This document shows positions 61,425-64,000 of a stretch of 64,000 bases of DNA, in pieces; position 1 is the first letter of the stretch, and every line of letters starts with the position of its first letter. Both the position numbers and the translations under genes were made by a program. The notes below the pieces were generated by a model, which was not told where the DNA came from, did not search any database, and saw nothing but the letters and a program-made list of their open reading frames with translations. Origin of the DNA: Drechmeria coniospora (taxonomy: Eukaryota > Ascomycota > Sordariomycetes > Hypocreales > Ophiocordycipitaceae); assembly GCF_001625195.1 (NCBI RefSeq), contig NC_054389.1:3344520-3408519 (forward strand). Reading direction: 5' to 3'.

Positions 61425-62774
61425 CATGCGAGGTCTCGGTGGTCTCTCGCTAGGAGGGGGCATGCAATCGTTTCAGTTGCACAGTTAGTTGGCTTTCTGG
61501 CTTCCCCGGCTACAAATTTCAGGGTTGGAGCACAACCTCACTCGGAGGAAGAGCGTTGCTTAGGGCGAGGAATCTATTTCTTACCAACAGAGATGTTGGT
61601 CTGGTTCAGGTGTCCGTCGTATCGACCCCCGACTCTGATGTTGGCTGACAAACTGAATGACGGCACTTATGTGAATTGAATCCCGAGTGTTGTATGTATG
61701 TTGGAGGATGATATACCAGTACCTGTGTATGTGGAACACTGGTTGACTGAGCTGGGTGACCTGGAAGATTGGCCCAGTAACAATGCACCACACGTCGCCA
61801 GCACCGGACATAGTAGAAAATATACCGGCGCTTGTTTGTGATGAGGCGGTCCAGTAGCCTTGATTATACCACATGATCCGTCCGACATTACGTCAGTAAT
61901 ATTCGAAAGTTGGTGACTTGTACTCCGTATCTCGTGAAGGTATCTACAAACATGCCAACTTGCATACTGGGCACATGCTAGTGGTGTTTTGTGTACATGT
62001 ATATCAGATTCTGGTAATGTTCAATGAGCATGTAAACACGTGGGCGCGCATGACTGCGAGACTCGAATACTTTGCACACAAACATCACTACCTGCATGAG
62101 AATATTTTTAATCCGAAGGGGTAATTTCATCCGAGACATTCAGCCCTCTCGCCATCCATCGTACTTCAAGAATGGGAGAATTTATTTCCAAGCTATCAAA
62201 TTGATGTTTACTGATTTTTTTTCGGCCAGTTTAGTTCGCGTCCTTCCTAGTATCTTCAGTCGTACATCCAGGGAAGGCTGCCAGGTTCAAGAATATCAAT
62301 CAAGCCGTACAAGTACTTGAAAAAATATTGCGTGGAGAAAACAGTGCAAATAACATTCGAACCAGCAAATAAGACATTCTATAATCCTTTGGGGGAGTTA
62401 CTTATAAGTCAGCATATGTACGGAAATAAATACAGTGCTGGTGCTGGTAATACGAGGGGCAACGACCGAAGGGCATATTATGGACCCAAAAAAAGATGCG
62501 CACGGAGAACAACTGGGGCAACTTACGGAGTATAGAAAAACAGCTAGCTTACATAAGTAACGATACGTACTTGGCCCCGAGAACGGAAGGAGAAATCTAC
62601 TTAGTCATCACGAATTTTACAAGTATGCTTGTCAATTTTAGGGCAACCTGACTTGCACACAAAAAAGTTTGAATTACCATCTCAACTCCCTCTTCCAGCC
62701 TTTGTGCAACTTCGAAGCAGTTTCTTTGGCAAGCAAACCACGAGCCTCTGCCAACTTACACCCCAACCGAAACA
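61425..62774. other. Intergenic region SEC23/RPL12
   Basis: 1.35 kb with no supportable gene. It contains TACTCCGTA (61921-61929) and TTACGGAGTA (62523-62532) motifs and the RPL12 promoter and leader. The unspliced ORFs seen here (for example 61918-62124, 62317-62535) have no recognisable product. Confidence 0.5.
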
Positions 62775-63523
62775 ATGCGTAAGGATAATTCCATCTCGGT
62801 GTTATCTCGACTTTTTTTTTTAACTAGGGAAACTCTCCAGCTCCTAAGTTCGACCCGAATGAGGTGAAGGTTATGTATGTGTTGCCCATGGCATGAAGAG
62901 TACTTCATTTCAAAATCCTGACCTCCTACTAGCCACCTCCGAGCCACCGGTGGTGAGGTTGGTGCGTCGTCGGCCCTGGCCCCGAAGATCGGCCCTCTAG
63001 GTTTGTCACCGAAGAAGGTGGGCGAAGACATCGCCAAGGCTACTGGTGACTGGGTAGGGAGCTGTCGAACATTCTAATGGACTTCCAATTATCTGATAAC
63101 GGTATTATAGAAAGGGTTGCGAGTGACAGTGAAGCTCACTATTCAGAACCGCCAAGCTGCCGTGTCGGTCGTGCCTACCGCATCCTCTCTGATCATCAAG
63201 GCGTTGAAGGAGCCACCTCGCGATCGAAAGAAGGAGAAGAACATCAAGCACAACAAGTCTGTAAGCCTGGAAGAGATCATTGACATTGCCCGCACCATGC
63301 GCTACAAGTCCTTTTCCAAGGAACTGAAGGGTACAGTCAAGGAGATCTTGGGAACTGCCTACAGCGTTGGATGCCAAGTTGATGGCAAGCCTCCCAAGGC
63401 CATCATCGAGGGTATTGACAGCGGCGATATTGACAGTAAGAAACCATTCGCCATCGTCTTGACATGTGTCATTGACGGCCGAGATCATTTTGTTAACGTA
63501 ATTGAACAGTCCCTGAGGAGTAA
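62775..63523 (+). CDS. RPL12: 60S ribosomal protein uL11 (Rpl12)
   Basis: Exons 62775-62778, 62841-62874, 62933-63053, 63111-63435 and 63510-63523 sum to 498 nt (165 aa), the usual size. Only four coding bases (ATGC) lie in the first exon, and the last exon adds the final Ile-Pro-Glu-Glu and stop. The protein begins [20 protein letters not shown] and contains [17 protein letters not shown] and [20 protein letters not shown], then [20 protein letters not shown], which identify uL11. It forms the base of the ribosomal GTPase stalk. The start ATG is fixed by the conserved MPPKFDP sequence, which only appears after splicing. Confidence 0.96.
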
Positions 63524-64000
63524 CTTGCCTGGTTTGAGGCCCAAGTTTTTATAGCCCAATTAATTACTTGCGACTCGAAAGCAAGTCACGGCTATGGAAA
63601 CCCCCGTCCAGTACAAATTTTGAGCAGTTTCCCAACGAGTGGCAATTCGTGACGTTTCGTCCAAGTGAGAAACACTGTTTGTTCAGTCAGATGCGGCTTG
63701 ACCTAACAAAATTGCCACGATCTTTCGCATCGCATAGTATCGTCTATTGTTTTGTCTATTGTTTTGGACTAGGTAATTTGACATATGTCGACACAACTGA
63801 CCTAACTACCTTGGCTACACTCTGAAATCTACTGCTTCTCCAATAGTATTTTTCAATTTTTGTTCAAGGAAGAAAAAACTCCCGGCCTTATACTCACCTC
63901 AACACTCTTGCATTCTGTGAGTGGAGTGGTCCATTAATATGGCCAATATTTCATATTATTATATTACTTTAATTATTATAGTAAATTAGAAATTTTACAT
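63524..64000. other. Intergenic region downstream of RPL12
   Basis: 3' UTR and spacer. Composition becomes very AT-rich again from about 63930, perhaps the edge of another repeat. No gene seen. Confidence 0.5.

Noticed and set aside
61581..61888. Minus-strand ORFs downstream of SEC23
   Set aside because: Overlapping frames with no domain, splice pattern or composition of a gene; probably SEC23 3' UTR and spacer.

Overview
The window reads as a filamentous ascomycete chromosome. The evidence is many short spliceosomal introns with GT..AG ends and CTAAC/CTGAC-like branch sites, ascomycete-type versions of conserved genes (SEC23, RPS1, RPL12, IMO32, URC1), and a retrotransposon landscape degraded the way repeat-induced point mutation (RIP) degrades it: CpA to TpA changes, with TAG stops where CAG or TGG codons are expected. 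The gene set and the recurrent TACGGAGTA motif in spacers suggest a Eurotiomycete, but the species cannot be named from this window.

Layout. Positions 1 to about 49,690 are a nested stack of LTR retrotransposons with no host gene that I can support. I see four Copia copies (C1 1-3827 minus; C2 8431-21734; C4 13861-20655 nested in C2; C3 36685-40581), three Gypsy families (Gypsy-A 3833-~7475 minus; Gypsy-B at 7480-8430 plus 21735-25748, at 29022-36609 and at 40582-41109; Gypsy-E 41216-48095 minus) and several solo LTRs. Eight insertions have exact 5-bp target-site duplications, so their order can be read: C4 into C2 into Gypsy-B, and a solo LTR-D inside the second Gypsy-B copy. Gypsy-E, a chromodomain-bearing chromovirus, is the least mutated.

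Positions 49,690 to 63,930 are ordinary, intron-rich, unRIPed host DNA with five genes: URC1 (uracil catabolism, 20 exons, two of them 4 nt long), RPS1 (ribosomal protein eS1), IMO32 (alpha/beta hydrolase, minus strand), SEC23 (COPII coat) and RPL12 (ribosomal protein uL11). For every one I traced splice sites that give a complete frame (CDS lengths 1530, 771, 918, 2316 and 498 nt, all multiples of three). These are housekeeping genes and do not form a pathway cluster; IMO32 and SEC23 are divergent and share a 462-bp spacer.

Most interesting signals: (1) a Cys-cluster, Zn2Cys6-like accessory gene on the antisense strand between pol and the 3' LTR, homologous in two different Gypsy families; (2) a perfect heat-shock-element-like array in the LTR of Copia C1; (3) a Copia insertion (C2) whose two outer ends are both U5-type LTR ends; (4) 4-nt microexons in URC1.
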